Shown here in pieces: positions 25,985-34,222 of a stretch of DNA of 38,891 nt. A program made the translations under genes and the position numbers. The DNA comes from Stutzerimonas stutzeri. Lineage in GTDB: Bacteria > Pseudomonadota > Gammaproteobacteria > Pseudomonadales > Pseudomonadaceae. The notes below the pieces were generated by a model. That model searched no databases. It was not told where the DNA came from and saw only the letters and a program-made list of their open reading frames with translations. Location of the stretch: positions 1 to 38,891 of the forward strand of contig NZ_JAMOIE010000046.1 in the NCBI RefSeq assembly GCF_024448935.1, in the 5' to 3' direction. The number at the start of each line of letters is the position of its first letter. The stretch's first letter is position 1.

Positions 25985-27400
25985 ATGAGCGCCCGCAAGC
26001 AGCAACTGCTCAAGGCCCACCGCCGCAAGAAGCGCCTGGTGCTGCTGGTCGCGCTGCTGGCGCTGGTCGCCCTCGGCGTGTTCGCCCCCTGGTGGAGCGT
26101 GCCGCTGGCCGTGCTGCTGGGCTGGGTGGCCCACGAGGCCTGGTTCGCCGACCACCTGTTCTACTCGCCGCGCGACGACTACCGCTACGACTTCCCGGAA
26201 GGCCAGCTGAGCCTGCCGGCCTCCCTCGGCCCGCACGGCCTGCACGTTGCCACCGATGCGCTGCCCGCGGACCACGAGACGCTGCTGCTGCAGATCCGCG
26301 TCAAGGCCAACTGGCTGGGGCGCTGGCTCGACCCGCAGGTGCTGATCGAAGGCAGCGAGGGTGTCGACCGCCAGGACTTCGAGCGCGGCGTGAACGGCGT
26401 GCGCTACCTCAACCTGTCCGGCCAGGGTGCGGCCCTACGCAGTGGGCACCTGCGCATCCGCGGCCGCCACTGCCGCCTCGACAGCCAGGGCACCCTGCAC
26501 GCCTTCCACAACCCGGACTACGCCGAACGCCGGCTGATGGTCATCGCGCCCCACGCCGACGACGCCGAACTGGCCGCCTTCGGCCTGTACAGCCGCGCCG
26601 CCGAGGTCAGCATCGTCACCCTCACCCAGGGCGAGATCGAGGCCGAGCACTACCAGCGCCTGGGCCTGGACAAGGCCGCCGCGGCGCGCCTGAAGGGCCG
26701 CCTGCGCACCTGGGACAGCCTGGCCGTGCCGCTGTGGGGCGGGGTGCCGGCCAGCCGCTGCGTGCAACTGGGCTACTACTGCCTGCAACTGCCGGCGATG
26801 TGCGGCGAACCGGACAAGGGCTTCGGCTCGCGGGAGTCCGGCGAGAGCGACATCCGCGACCTGCGCCGGCATAACCCGCTGCAGCTGCCGGCCGACGCCG
26901 ACGGCGTGCCCAGCTGGAACAACCTTGTGGCTGACCTCGCGGCGCTACTGGAGCACTTCCGCCCCGAGGTGCTGGTCACCCCGCACCCGCAGCTGGACCC
27001 CCACGCCGACCACGTGCACGCCACGCGCGCGCTGTGCGAGGCGATCGAGCGCAGCGCCTGGAAGCCGCAGACCCTGCTGTTCTACGCCAACCACCTGCAC
27101 GACAACGACCGCTGGCCCATGGGCCCGGCCGAAGGCGGCGTGGCCCTGCCGCCGTGCATCGAGCCGCTGCCGGCCGACGCCCTGTGGAGCCCGACGCTGG
27201 ACGCCGCCATGCGCCTCGACAAGGCCCAGGCCCTGGCCATGCAGCACGACCTGACAGTCCCTTTGCCGGCCAAGAAACGCCTGCGCCGGCTGATCCAGCG
27301 GGCCCTGGCCGGGCGCCGCTGGCCGGCCTTCGGCGAGGACGAATTCTTCCGCAAGGCGGTGCGTCGCCACGAGCTGTTCTGGGTGCGTCCGCTGCGCTGA
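25985..27400 (+). CDS. PIG-L family de-N-acetylase, DnpA-like
   Basis: 471 residues with one N-terminal membrane segment (about 20-50) after a basic start, so probably inner-membrane anchored. The zinc-dependent LmbE/PIG-L motif is visible as IAPHADDAELAAF, with the second metal/active-site motif PHPQLDPHADHVHATRA. It resembles P. aeruginosa DnpA, reported to influence fluoroquinolone persistence and thought to deacetylate an envelope sugar. The ATG at 25985 follows GGAGAAC at good spacing; a longer in-frame reading upstream runs through the REPIN and is unlikely to be coding. The natural substrate is unknown. Confidence 0.88.
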   Translation: MSARKQQLLKAHRRKKRLVLLVALLALVALGVFAPWWSVPLAVLLGWVAHEAWFADHLFYSPRDDYRYDFPEGQLSLPASLGPHGLHVATDALPADHETLLLQIRVKANWLGRWLDPQVLIEGSEGVDRQDFERGVNGVRYLNLSGQGAALRSGHLRIRGRHCRLDSQGTLHAFHNPDYAERRLMVIAPHADDAELAAFGLYSRAAEVSIVTLTQGEIEAEHYQRLGLDKAAAARLKGRLRTWDSLAVPLWGGVPASRCVQLGYYCLQLPAMCGEPDKGFGSRESGESDIRDLRRHNPLQLPADADGVPSWNNLVADLAALLEHFRPEVLVTPHPQLDPHADHVHATRALCEAIERSAWKPQTLLFYANHLHDNDRWPMGPAEGGVALPPCIEPLPADALWSPTLDAAMRLDKAQALAMQHDLTVPLPAKKRLRRLIQRALAGRRWPAFGEDEFFRKAVRRHELFWVRPLR

Positions 27401-27437
27401 ACGACCGGCGTCCAGCGCGAGGCCGGGCGAGCGGCTA

Positions 27438-27446
27438 TGGTATTAT
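27438..27446 (+). promoter_or_regulatory. Extended -10 promoter of hldE
   Basis: TGGTATTAT, a TGn-extended -10 (TATTAT at 27441-27446), lies 29 bases before the hldE ATG, at the same distance as the msbA element. No clear -35 is present. Confidence 0.55.
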
Positions 27447-27475
27447 CCGCGGCGATTTCGACCTGCGGAGTTCCC

Positions 27476-28897
27476 ATGAAACTGACCATGCCCCGTTTCG
27501 ATCAGGCCCCTGTGCTGGTGGTCGGCGACGTGATGCTCGACCGCTACTGGCACGGCGCGACCTCGCGCATCTCGCCCGAGGCTCCGGTGCCGGTGGTGCG
27601 GGTCGAGCAGCATGAGGACCGCCCCGGCGGCGCGGCCAACGTCGCGCTGAACCTGGCCGCCCTGGGCGCCCCGGCCTTCCTGGTCGGCGTCACCGGCGAG
27701 GACGAGGCCGCCGCCAGCCTGGCCGACAGCCTCGGCGCGGTGGGCGTGACCACCCGCTTCCAGCGCATCGCCGGGCAGCCGACCATCGTCAAGCTGCGCG
27801 TCATGAGCCGGCATCAACAGTTGTTGCGGGTGGACTTCGAGGAACCCTTCAGGACCGACGCCGAGGCCCTGGCCCGCGAGACCGAGGCGCTGCTGGACCA
27901 GGTCCGCGTGCTGGTGCTGTCGGACTACGGCAAGGGCGCGCTGAAGAACCACCAGGCGCTGATCCAGGCCGCGCGCAAGCGCAACATCCCGGTGCTGGCC
28001 GACCCCAAGGGCAAGGACTTCTCCATCTACCGCGGCGCCAGCCTGATCACCCCGAACCTCTCCGAATTCGAAGCCATCGTCGGCCGCTGCCAGGATGAGA
28101 ACGAACTGGTGGCCAAGGGCCTGAAGCTGCTCGGCGACCTGGACCTGGGCGCCCTGCTGGTGACCCGCGGCGAGCACGGCATGACCCTGCTGCGCCCCGG
28201 CCACCCGGCGCTGCACCTGCCGGCCCGCGCCCGCGAGGTGTTCGACGTCACCGGCGCCGGCGACACCGTGATCTCCACCCTGGCCGGCGCCCTGGCCGCC
28301 GGCGAAGACCTGCCGCAGGCCGTGGCCCTGGCCAACCTGGCCGCCGGCATCGTGGTCGGTAAGCTCGGCACCGCGGCCATCAGCGCCCCCGAACTGCGCC
28401 GCGCGGTGCAGCGCGAGCAGGGCTCCGAGCGCGGCGTGCTGGGCCTGGAGCAACTGCTGCTGGCCATCGAGGACGCCCGCGCCCACGGCGAGAAGATCGT
28501 CTTCACCAACGGCTGCTTCGACATCCTCCACGCCGGCCATGTCAGTTACCTGGAACAGGCCCGCGCCCAGGGCGACCGGCTGATCGTGGCGGTCAACGAC
28601 GATGGCTCGGTGAGTCGCTTGAAGGGGCCGGGCCGACCGATCAACTCGGTGGACCGGCGCATGGCCGTGTTGGCCGGTCTCGGCGCGGTGGACTGGGTGG
28701 TTTGCTTCGCCGAAGACACGCCGGAAAAGCTGCTGGCGCAGGTGAAGCCGGACGTGCTGGTCAAGGGCGGCGACTACGGGGTCGACCAGGTGGTGGGCGC
28801 GGATCTGGTCGCGGCCTACGGTGGCGTCGTGAAGGTGCTGGGGCTGGTGGAAAACAGCTCCACCACCGCGATAGTCGAGAAGATCCGCAGCCGCTGA
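27476..28897 (+). CDS. hldE: Bifunctional heptose 7-phosphate kinase/heptose 1-phosphate adenylyltransferase
   Basis: Cytosolic enzyme supplying ADP-heptose for WaaC and WaaF. 473 residues: N-terminal PfkB-type kinase domain (about 1-320) with [15 protein letters not shown] and the catalytic [10 protein letters not shown], then a cytidylyltransferase-like domain (about 340-473) with [20 protein letters not shown] (HxGH) and [15 protein letters not shown] 27476 has CGGAG upstream; an earlier GTG at 27437 falls on the promoter. Codon use moves from almost exclusively C/G-ending in the first part to somewhat more G-ending and relaxed toward the end. It converges with the following minus-strand gene. 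Confidence 0.96.
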   Translation: MKLTMPRFDQAPVLVVGDVMLDRYWHGATSRISPEAPVPVVRVEQHEDRPGGAANVALNLAALGAPAFLVGVTGEDEAAASLADSLGAVGVTTRFQRIAGQPTIVKLRVMSRHQQLLRVDFEEPFRTDAEALARETEALLDQVRVLVLSDYGKGALKNHQALIQAARKRNIPVLADPKGKDFSIYRGASLITPNLSEFEAIVGRCQDENELVAKGLKLLGDLDLGALLVTRGEHGMTLLRPGHPALHLPARAREVFDVTGAGDTVISTLAGALAAGEDLPQAVALANLAAGIVVGKLGTAAISAPELRRAVQREQGSERGVLGLEQLLLAIEDARAHGEKIVFTNGCFDILHAGHVSYLEQARAQGDRLIVAVNDDGSVSRLKGPGRPINSVDRRMAVLAGLGAVDWVVCFAEDTPEKLLAQVKPDVLVKGGDYGVDQVVGADLVAAYGGVVKVLGLVENSSTTAIVEKIRSR

Positions 28898-28933
28898 AAC
28901 ACGCCGGCGAGCCCGGCGGGGTCCGGTCTGCCA

Positions 28934-29821
28934 CTACCGGCAAGCGGCAGCGGTGATCGTATCGATCCAGTCGCGCCAGCGTATGCGTTCGTCTTGCACG
29001 ACCCACCCATGCTGCGGCGCAAAACTCTCCGATAGCCACAGTCCGCGTGTGCTGGCGGCCATCGGCTGACCCTTGCGCAACGTCAGCAGCGAGGCGGTGG
29101 GGCGTCCTTGCTGCAACGAAATCAGGTAGAGATCGGGACGGCTGCGATCCAGTTGCGCAACCAATTTGCCGTCCTCGAGGCGCTCGTCGACGTGGAACAG
29201 GCTCAGCTCCCGGGTCTCCTTTGGCAGCTCCAGGCGCATGTCGTAGACCAACTGCAGCGATGCGGTGGGCAGGTGCACATACGCCCTGGGGCGCTCCATG
29301 AGGGGCATCTGTCCGCACTGGACCGGCCGGGCCGAGCCAGACAGCGACGACAGATTGAAATGCACGGCCTCGCGGTAGCGCAGGTTGCCCTGATAAGGCA
29401 CCGGTAGCCAGGTTTCGCCGAAGCGCCCGGCGAGCCAGCCTTCCGGGGTTTCCAGCAGGCATTCTTCGGCGACTTCCTGGATGGCCGTCAGCAGTGGCAG
29501 GCTGAGTTCGTGGGCCGGTACGTAGCCGGAGATCAATTTCAGCACGACATCACCACGATCCAGACGCTGCTGACGTACCAGTACCCAGTAGTCCTGGCCT
29601 CGCCAGCGGAGCGTCAGGCGCACCGAGACCCCGAGGTTGGCCAGTTCGAGGCTGAAGCGGGCCGGGTCATCGACAGTCACGGGCCGTCGCCGCTCAAGCA
29701 TCTCGCGGAAATTCAGTGGGCGGCCCAGGCTCTGGTAGCGCAAGCCTTCGCCACTGGCTTCGACAAGCAGCGGCAAGGTCATGAAGGCGGCGGGGTTCTT
29801 GCGGATCAGCACACGCGGCAT
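28934..29821 (-). CDS. Conserved hypothetical protein
   Basis: 295 residues; function not recognised. Starts MPRVLIRKNPAAFMTLPLLVEASGEG at ATG 29821, behind a strong AGGAGGAG ribosome site. No signal peptide or membrane segment is evident; it looks soluble, rich in charged and Leu residues. As I recall, a similar gene stands in P. aeruginosa between hldE and an aldo/keto reductase (PA4993 region). Converges with hldE across 36 bases that contain a short GC hairpin (CGCCGG/CCGGCG near 28903-28919). Confidence 0.75.
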   Translation of the reverse strand: MPRVLIRKNPAAFMTLPLLVEASGEGLRYQSLGRPLNFREMLERRRPVTVDDPARFSLELANLGVSVRLTLRWRGQDYWVLVRQQRLDRGDVVLKLISGYVPAHELSLPLLTAIQEVAEECLLETPEGWLAGRFGETWLPVPYQGNLRYREAVHFNLSSLSGSARPVQCGQMPLMERPRAYVHLPTASLQLVYDMRLELPKETRELSLFHVDERLEDGKLVAQLDRSRPDLYLISLQQGRPTASLLTLRKGQPMAASTRGLWLSESFAPQHGWVVQDERIRWRDWIDTITAAACR

Positions 29822-29855
29822 CGGCTCCTCCTGGCAGTAGGCCGGTTGGCCGTGT

Positions 29856-30668
29856 TTATTGTTGTTGGGACAAAACCGCTACAGCGGTACGCACGTTATC
29901 TGACAGGTGTTGCGGGTTGATGGTGCCGATAATGGCGGCGCCGACCGCTGGATGCGCGAACAGCAGCTCGAAGCTGGCGCGCACCGGGTCTTCGTCTGGT
30001 TTCAGGCAGGCATGGCCGCCGGCCAGGGTTTTTTTTATCAGGATGCCCTTGGTGTGGCTTGCAGCGTAGTCGAGTACCGGCCGTTCGGCCCGCTCGTTGA
30101 GGTTGTAGGTCACCATGGCGCAGTCGCCGTGCTCCAGCGCAAGCAGGCCGCCCTCGACCGTCTTGCCGGACAGACCGTAGCCGAGGATCTTGCCCTCGCG
30201 CTTGAGATCGGCAAGCGTTTCGTAAACGCCACTGTGCTGCAGGATGTCCAGGTCGTGCCCGTCCGAGTGTACCAGTACCAGGTCGATACGGTCGGTTTTC
30301 AGCCGCCTTAGGCTGCGCTCGACGGAAAAGCGGGTATGGGCTGGTGAGAAATCGAAATGCGAACGACCGTCGACGAATTCCTCGCCGACCTTGCTGACCA
30401 CCACCCACTGGTCGCGCTGGCCTTGCAGCAGCGGGCCCAGGCGCTGCTCGCTGACCCCGTAGGCCGGCGCGGTGTCGATCAGGTTAAGGCCGAGATCGCG
30501 TGCCAGAGCAAGCAGTTGTCGCGCCTGCGAGTCGTCGGGAATACGAAAGCCGGTGGGGTACTTGACGCCCTGGTCACGGCCCAGCTTGACGGTGCCCAGG
30601 CCCAGTGGCGATACGTTCAGGCCGGTACTGCCGAGCGGGCGACGCAGGTGGTGGAGGGTCGTTTCCAT
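29856..30668 (-). CDS. Aldo/keto reductase
   Basis: 270-residue NAD(P)H-dependent oxidoreductase with a TIM-barrel. The catalytic tetrad is visible: Asp and Tyr in NLIDTAPAYGVSE, Lys in VVVSKVGEE, His in DLVLVHSDGHD. The cofactor region is toward the C terminus (AAIIGTINPQHL). It begins METTLHHLRRPLGSTGLNVSPLGLG. Its ATG shares a base with the stop of the FAD oxidoreductase gene (TGATG), so the two are translationally coupled. Substrate unknown. Confidence 0.9.
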   Translation of the reverse strand: METTLHHLRRPLGSTGLNVSPLGLGTVKLGRDQGVKYPTGFRIPDDSQARQLLALARDLGLNLIDTAPAYGVSEQRLGPLLQGQRDQWVVVSKVGEEFVDGRSHFDFSPAHTRFSVERSLRRLKTDRIDLVLVHSDGHDLDILQHSGVYETLADLKREGKILGYGLSGKTVEGGLLALEHGDCAMVTYNLNERAERPVLDYAASHTKGILIKKTLAGGHACLKPDEDPVRASFELLFAHPAVGAAIIGTINPQHLSDNVRTAVAVLSQQQ

Positions 30669-31840
30669 CAGACCAGTCCTTCCCAGAACGGCCCGGTGAT
30701 CGCAGGGCGGGGCAGTTCAGGCAATGGCGCCAATGGCTGCGGTTGGATGCCGTCTCGGACCAATGCGGCTTCGACGCGATCAGCGAAATCCGGCGACAAC
30801 GCCAGTTTGGTCGGCCAGCCAACCAGCAGCCGGCCCTGCTCCGCGAGAAAGGCGTTGTCCGGTCTCGCCAACGCGGATTGCGCCGGTTCGGCTCGATCGA
30901 TGCGCAGCGTTGCCCATTTCGCCGCGGACAGATCGATCCAGGGCACCAGCTCGGCCAGTTCTTTCTTCGCAGCCGCAATCTGCCCCGCCTCATCGCGCGC
31001 CACCCCGCCTGCTTCGGCTAGATTGCCGCCCAGATACCACACCCATTCACCGTCTGCAGCCGGGTGGCTGGTTACCGTGATGCGAGGTTTGGAGCCGCCG
31101 CCCAGGCAGTGGGCGTAGAGCGGCTTCAAGGTAGGCGCCTTGACGATGACCATGTGCAACGGGCGCATCTGCATCGCCGGTTGCGCGAGACCCAAGGCAT
31201 TCAGCAGTTCGGCATTGCCTGCGCCGGCCGTCAGCACGATGCGTTGCGCGCGGATCGAGCGATCATCGACGATCAGCCCCGTCAGCTCGCCGTTTTCCCG
31301 TAGTGGCTCGATTCGTTCGGCTTTAAGCAGGCCCGGGCCAGATAATTCAGCGAGTCGCTGGATCAGGCTGGGGACATCCAGCACCAGTTCGCCAAGGCGG
31401 TAGACCTTGCCTTTGAAGCGAGAATCCTGCAGCGCTGGTGGCAGTTCGCTGCCCTTGACCTGACCAACGCGTGAGCGGACGGCTTTGCTGGCGAAAAAGC
31501 TGGTGAGGTTGCCGCTCAGCGTGCCGGGCGACCACAGGTAATGCGCGTCGGAGAGCAGGCGTACGCCGTAAAGGTCCAGTTCTCCGTTGCCGGCAAGGGC
31601 CTCGCGCCAGCGTCGCGGCATGTCGGCGATGGCTTCGGATGCGCCGGTCAGCGCGCCGCTCAGCGCGTACTTGGTGCCGCCATGGATGATGCCCTGTGAC
31701 TTGACGCTCTGCCCGCCGCCGAGCACGCCTTTATCCACCAGCAGGGTCGAATAGCCCAGCCGGCGCAGGCGTGCGTTCAGCCACAGGCCGGCGACTCCGC
31801 CGCCTACGATCAGAACATCGGTGCTGAGTGAATCGGACAT
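30668..31840 (-). CDS. FAD-dependent oxidoreductase (DAO family)
   Basis: 390 residues with an N-terminal FAD-binding Rossmann motif VLIVGGGVAGLWLNARLRRLG and the VDKGVLGGGQSVKSQGIIHGG stretch typical of DAO/glycerol-3-phosphate-dehydrogenase-like flavoproteins. A second dinucleotide-site strand, RIVLTAGAGNAELLNALG, lies in the middle. It is the first gene of a two-gene unit with the aldo/keto reductase. The substrate is not predictable from sequence. GAGG precedes the ATG at 31840. Confidence 0.88.
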   Translation of the reverse strand: MSDSLSTDVLIVGGGVAGLWLNARLRRLGYSTLLVDKGVLGGGQSVKSQGIIHGGTKYALSGALTGASEAIADMPRRWREALAGNGELDLYGVRLLSDAHYLWSPGTLSGNLTSFFASKAVRSRVGQVKGSELPPALQDSRFKGKVYRLGELVLDVPSLIQRLAELSGPGLLKAERIEPLRENGELTGLIVDDRSIRAQRIVLTAGAGNAELLNALGLAQPAMQMRPLHMVIVKAPTLKPLYAHCLGGGSKPRITVTSHPAADGEWVWYLGGNLAEAGGVARDEAGQIAAAKKELAELVPWIDLSAAKWATLRIDRAEPAQSALARPDNAFLAEQGRLLVGWPTKLALSPDFADRVEAALVRDGIQPQPLAPLPELPRPAITGPFWEGLV

Positions 31841-31907
31841 GGGCGGGCCTCATAGAGAAATCAGGCGCGCAGTATAACCGCTCACCTGTCGGCTTCAGCC
31901 GATCTGG

Positions 31908-32240
31908 CTAATGTCCCGTGCTGCCGGAAAACAGCTGAATCACCACCACGCCAGCCACGATCAGCGCCATGCCGAGCACTGCCGGAAGGTCGAGCTTCTG
32001 CTGGTAGATGACCGCCGCTGCGATGCTTACCAGGACGATGCCCAGGCCGGCCCAGATGGCGTAGGCGATTCCCACCGGGATGGTCCTGACCACCAGGGCA
32101 AGCATCCAGAACGACAGGCTGTAGCCCGCGACCACCAGAAACAGCGGTAGCGGGCGACTGAAGCCCGCCAGCGACTTCATGGATGTGGTGGCAATCACTT
32201 CGGCGGTAATGGCGATGGCGAGATAGAGATAACCAGTCAT
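31908..32240 (-). CDS. Small multidrug resistance (SMR/EmrE family) transporter
   Basis: 110-residue inner-membrane protein with four hydrophobic helices and the essential membrane glutamate E14 in AITAEVIATTSMK. The YAIWAGLGIV motif is diagnostic for the EmrE/SugE family, the former being favoured by overall sequence. It probably exports lipophilic cations in exchange for protons as a dimer. It stands alone, divergent from waaA, with a 144-base gap in which I see no clear element. Confidence 0.93.
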   Translation of the reverse strand: MTGYLYLAIAITAEVIATTSMKSLAGFSRPLPLFLVVAGYSLSFWMLALVVRTIPVGIAYAIWAGLGIVLVSIAAAVIYQQKLDLPAVLGMALIVAGVVVIQLFSGSTGH

Positions 32241-32384
32241 ACGGTCTCCGGTTGCGGGCAGTGCCGGTCTGCGCTGCGTTCATTCGGCTCCCGCAGGGCG
32301 GGCAAGTTCGGCGCAACGGTAGCGGATTTCGCTTCGCGCTTCGCTGTGGCCGTTGCATTCGCCCCTTTGCTAAGCTCCGCGCCC

Positions 32385-33656
32385 ATGAATCGTGCCCTCT
32401 ATACCCTGCTGTTTCATCTCGCTTTGCCACTGGTCCTGGTTCGCTTGTTCTGGCGCGCCCGTCGAGCGCCGGCTTATCGAGCGCGCATCGGCGAGCGCTT
32501 CGCTGTCGGGTTGCCGGAGTTGCAGCCGGGTGGCATCTGGGTGCATGCGGTGTCGGTCGGCGAAAGCATTGCTGCGGCGCCGCTGATCCGGGCGCTCAGG
32601 GAGCGCTATCCACAGCTGCGGATCACCGTGACCTGCATGACGCCGACTGGCTCAGAGCGGATCAAGGCGCTGTTTGGCGACACCGTGCAGCACTGCTATC
32701 TGCCTTACGATCTACCCTGGGCGGCATCGCGCTTTCTAGAACGTCTGCGGCCAAAACTGGCGGTGGTGATGGAAACCGAGTTATGGCCCAACCACATTCA
32801 CCAGTGTGCGCGGCGCGGCATCCCGGTGGCGTTGGCCAATGCGCGGCTGTCCGAGCGCTCGGCACGCGGCTATGCACGCTTCGCCCGGCTGACCGCGCCG
32901 ATGCTGGCCGAGCTGCGCCTGATCGCGGCACAGACCGAAGCCGAGGCCGTGCGCTTTCGCCAGCTCGGTGCCCGTGAACCCAGCGTGCAGGTCACTGGCT
33001 CGATCAAGTTCGACCTCAGCATCGACCCGGCGCTGCCTGAGCGCGCTGCTCGACTCCGTGCACAATGGGGCGCCGTATCGCGGCCGATCTGGATTGGCGC
33101 CAGCACGCACCCGGGGGAGGACGAAATTCTGCTGGCGGCCCATCGCCTGCTGTTGGCAGAGCACCCTGACGCATTGCTGATTCTGGTGCCGCGCCACCCG
33201 GAGCGCTTCGGCTCGGTGTATGAGCTATGCCGAAAACAGGGCTTCGCTACGGTGCGGCGCTCACTGGCGGAACCGCCGCGGGCCGGTACACAGGTGCTGC
33301 TTGGCGACACCATGGGCGAACTGCTGTTTCTGTTTGCACTCGCCGATGCCGCTTTTGTGGGCGGCAGCCTGGTGCCGACCGGCGGGCACAACCTGTTGGA
33401 GCCTGCCGCATTGGGCAAACCCGTGCTGACGGGACCGCACCTGTTCAACTTTCTCGATATCGCCGCGCAGCTACGCGATGCCGGTGCGCTTGCCGAAGTC
33501 GGCAGTGCACCTGAGCTGGCATCTGCGGTAGCGGCATTCTGGGTCGATCCCGCGCGCGCAGCGCAAGCGCGCAGCGCAGGCTTGACAGTGCTGAAGAACA
33601 ATCAGGGCGCACTGGGTCGTCTGTTGGCAGGGCTGGACCAGCTGCTTGAAGGCTGA
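32385..33656 (+). CDS. waaA: 3-deoxy-D-manno-octulosonic acid (Kdo) transferase
   Basis: Adds Kdo from CMP-Kdo to lipid IVA, the essential first step of the inner core. 423 residues, GT30 family, with an N-terminal membrane-anchor helix (about 5-21) in MNRALYTLLFHLALPLVLV. Motifs: HAVSVGESIAAAPLIRAL, VVMETELWPN, IGASTHPGEDEILL, and GGSLVPTGGHNLLEPAALGKPV. The ATG at 32385 is chosen over a GTG-type in-frame start at 32346 by family length. Its stop is followed at once by the repeat array. Confidence 0.95.
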   Translation: MNRALYTLLFHLALPLVLVRLFWRARRAPAYRARIGERFAVGLPELQPGGIWVHAVSVGESIAAAPLIRALRERYPQLRITVTCMTPTGSERIKALFGDTVQHCYLPYDLPWAASRFLERLRPKLAVVMETELWPNHIHQCARRGIPVALANARLSERSARGYARFARLTAPMLAELRLIAAQTEAEAVRFRQLGAREPSVQVTGSIKFDLSIDPALPERAARLRAQWGAVSRPIWIGASTHPGEDEILLAAHRLLLAEHPDALLILVPRHPERFGSVYELCRKQGFATVRRSLAEPPRAGTQVLLGDTMGELLFLFALADAAFVGGSLVPTGGHNLLEPAALGKPVLTGPHLFNFLDIAAQLRDAGALAEVGSAPELASAVAAFWVDPARAAQARSAGLTVLKNNQGALGRLLAGLDQLLEG

Positions 33657-34222
33657 GGCGCGGCTATGGTTGTAGCTTGGATTAGCCGAAGGCGTAATCC
33701 GAGGGTATGCAGTCGATGCGCACCGGGCGGGCGAAGTTTGTAGCTTGGATTAGCCGAAGGCGTAATCCGAGGACGTGCCGACGTGTCTGTCACGTAAAAC
33801 TGCCGTTACGCCATGGCAGGCCCGAAATGTATCGAAACCTCCCGCGGTAACCGACGGAAGCGCCTTCGGCGATTCCATCCTACGGCGCTCGATGCGCACC
33901 GGGGGGGGAAGTTTGTAGCTTGGTGCCTGCCACGTAAAACTGCCGTTACGCCATGGCAGGCCCGAAATGTATCGAAACCTCTCGCGGTAACCGACGGAAG
34001 CGCCTTCGGCGATTCCATCCTACGGCGCTCGACACGCACCGGGCGGGCGAAGTTTGTAGCTTGGATTAGCCGAAGGCGTAATCCGAGGACGTGCCGACGT
34101 GTCTGCCACGTGAAACTGCCGTTACGCCATGGCAGACCCGAAATGTATCGAAACCCTCGCGGTAACCGACGGAAGCGCCTTCGGCGATTCCATCCTGCGG
34201 CGCCGAGGCGCGGCGATGCCCG
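33657..34222. repeat. Composite tandem repeat array between waaA and tolC
   Basis: A gene-free stretch of 566 bases made of three diverged tandem units of about 140-198 bases. Each unit has three parts: element t, a copy of the tolC 3' end (TCGATGCGCACCGGGCGG...; starts 33713, 33889, 34029; the genuine tolC end is at 34227); element a, a GTAG-headed hairpin with arms GGATTA/TAATCC (33739-33772, 34054-34087, an extra copy at 33671-33704 and a truncated one at 33914-33923); and element b of about 105-115 bases (33773, 33924, 34088) ending in an inverted palindrome GGAAGCGCC-TTC-GGCGATTCC followed by ATCCTAC. Open frames through the array are by-products of the repetition. Confidence 0.92.
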
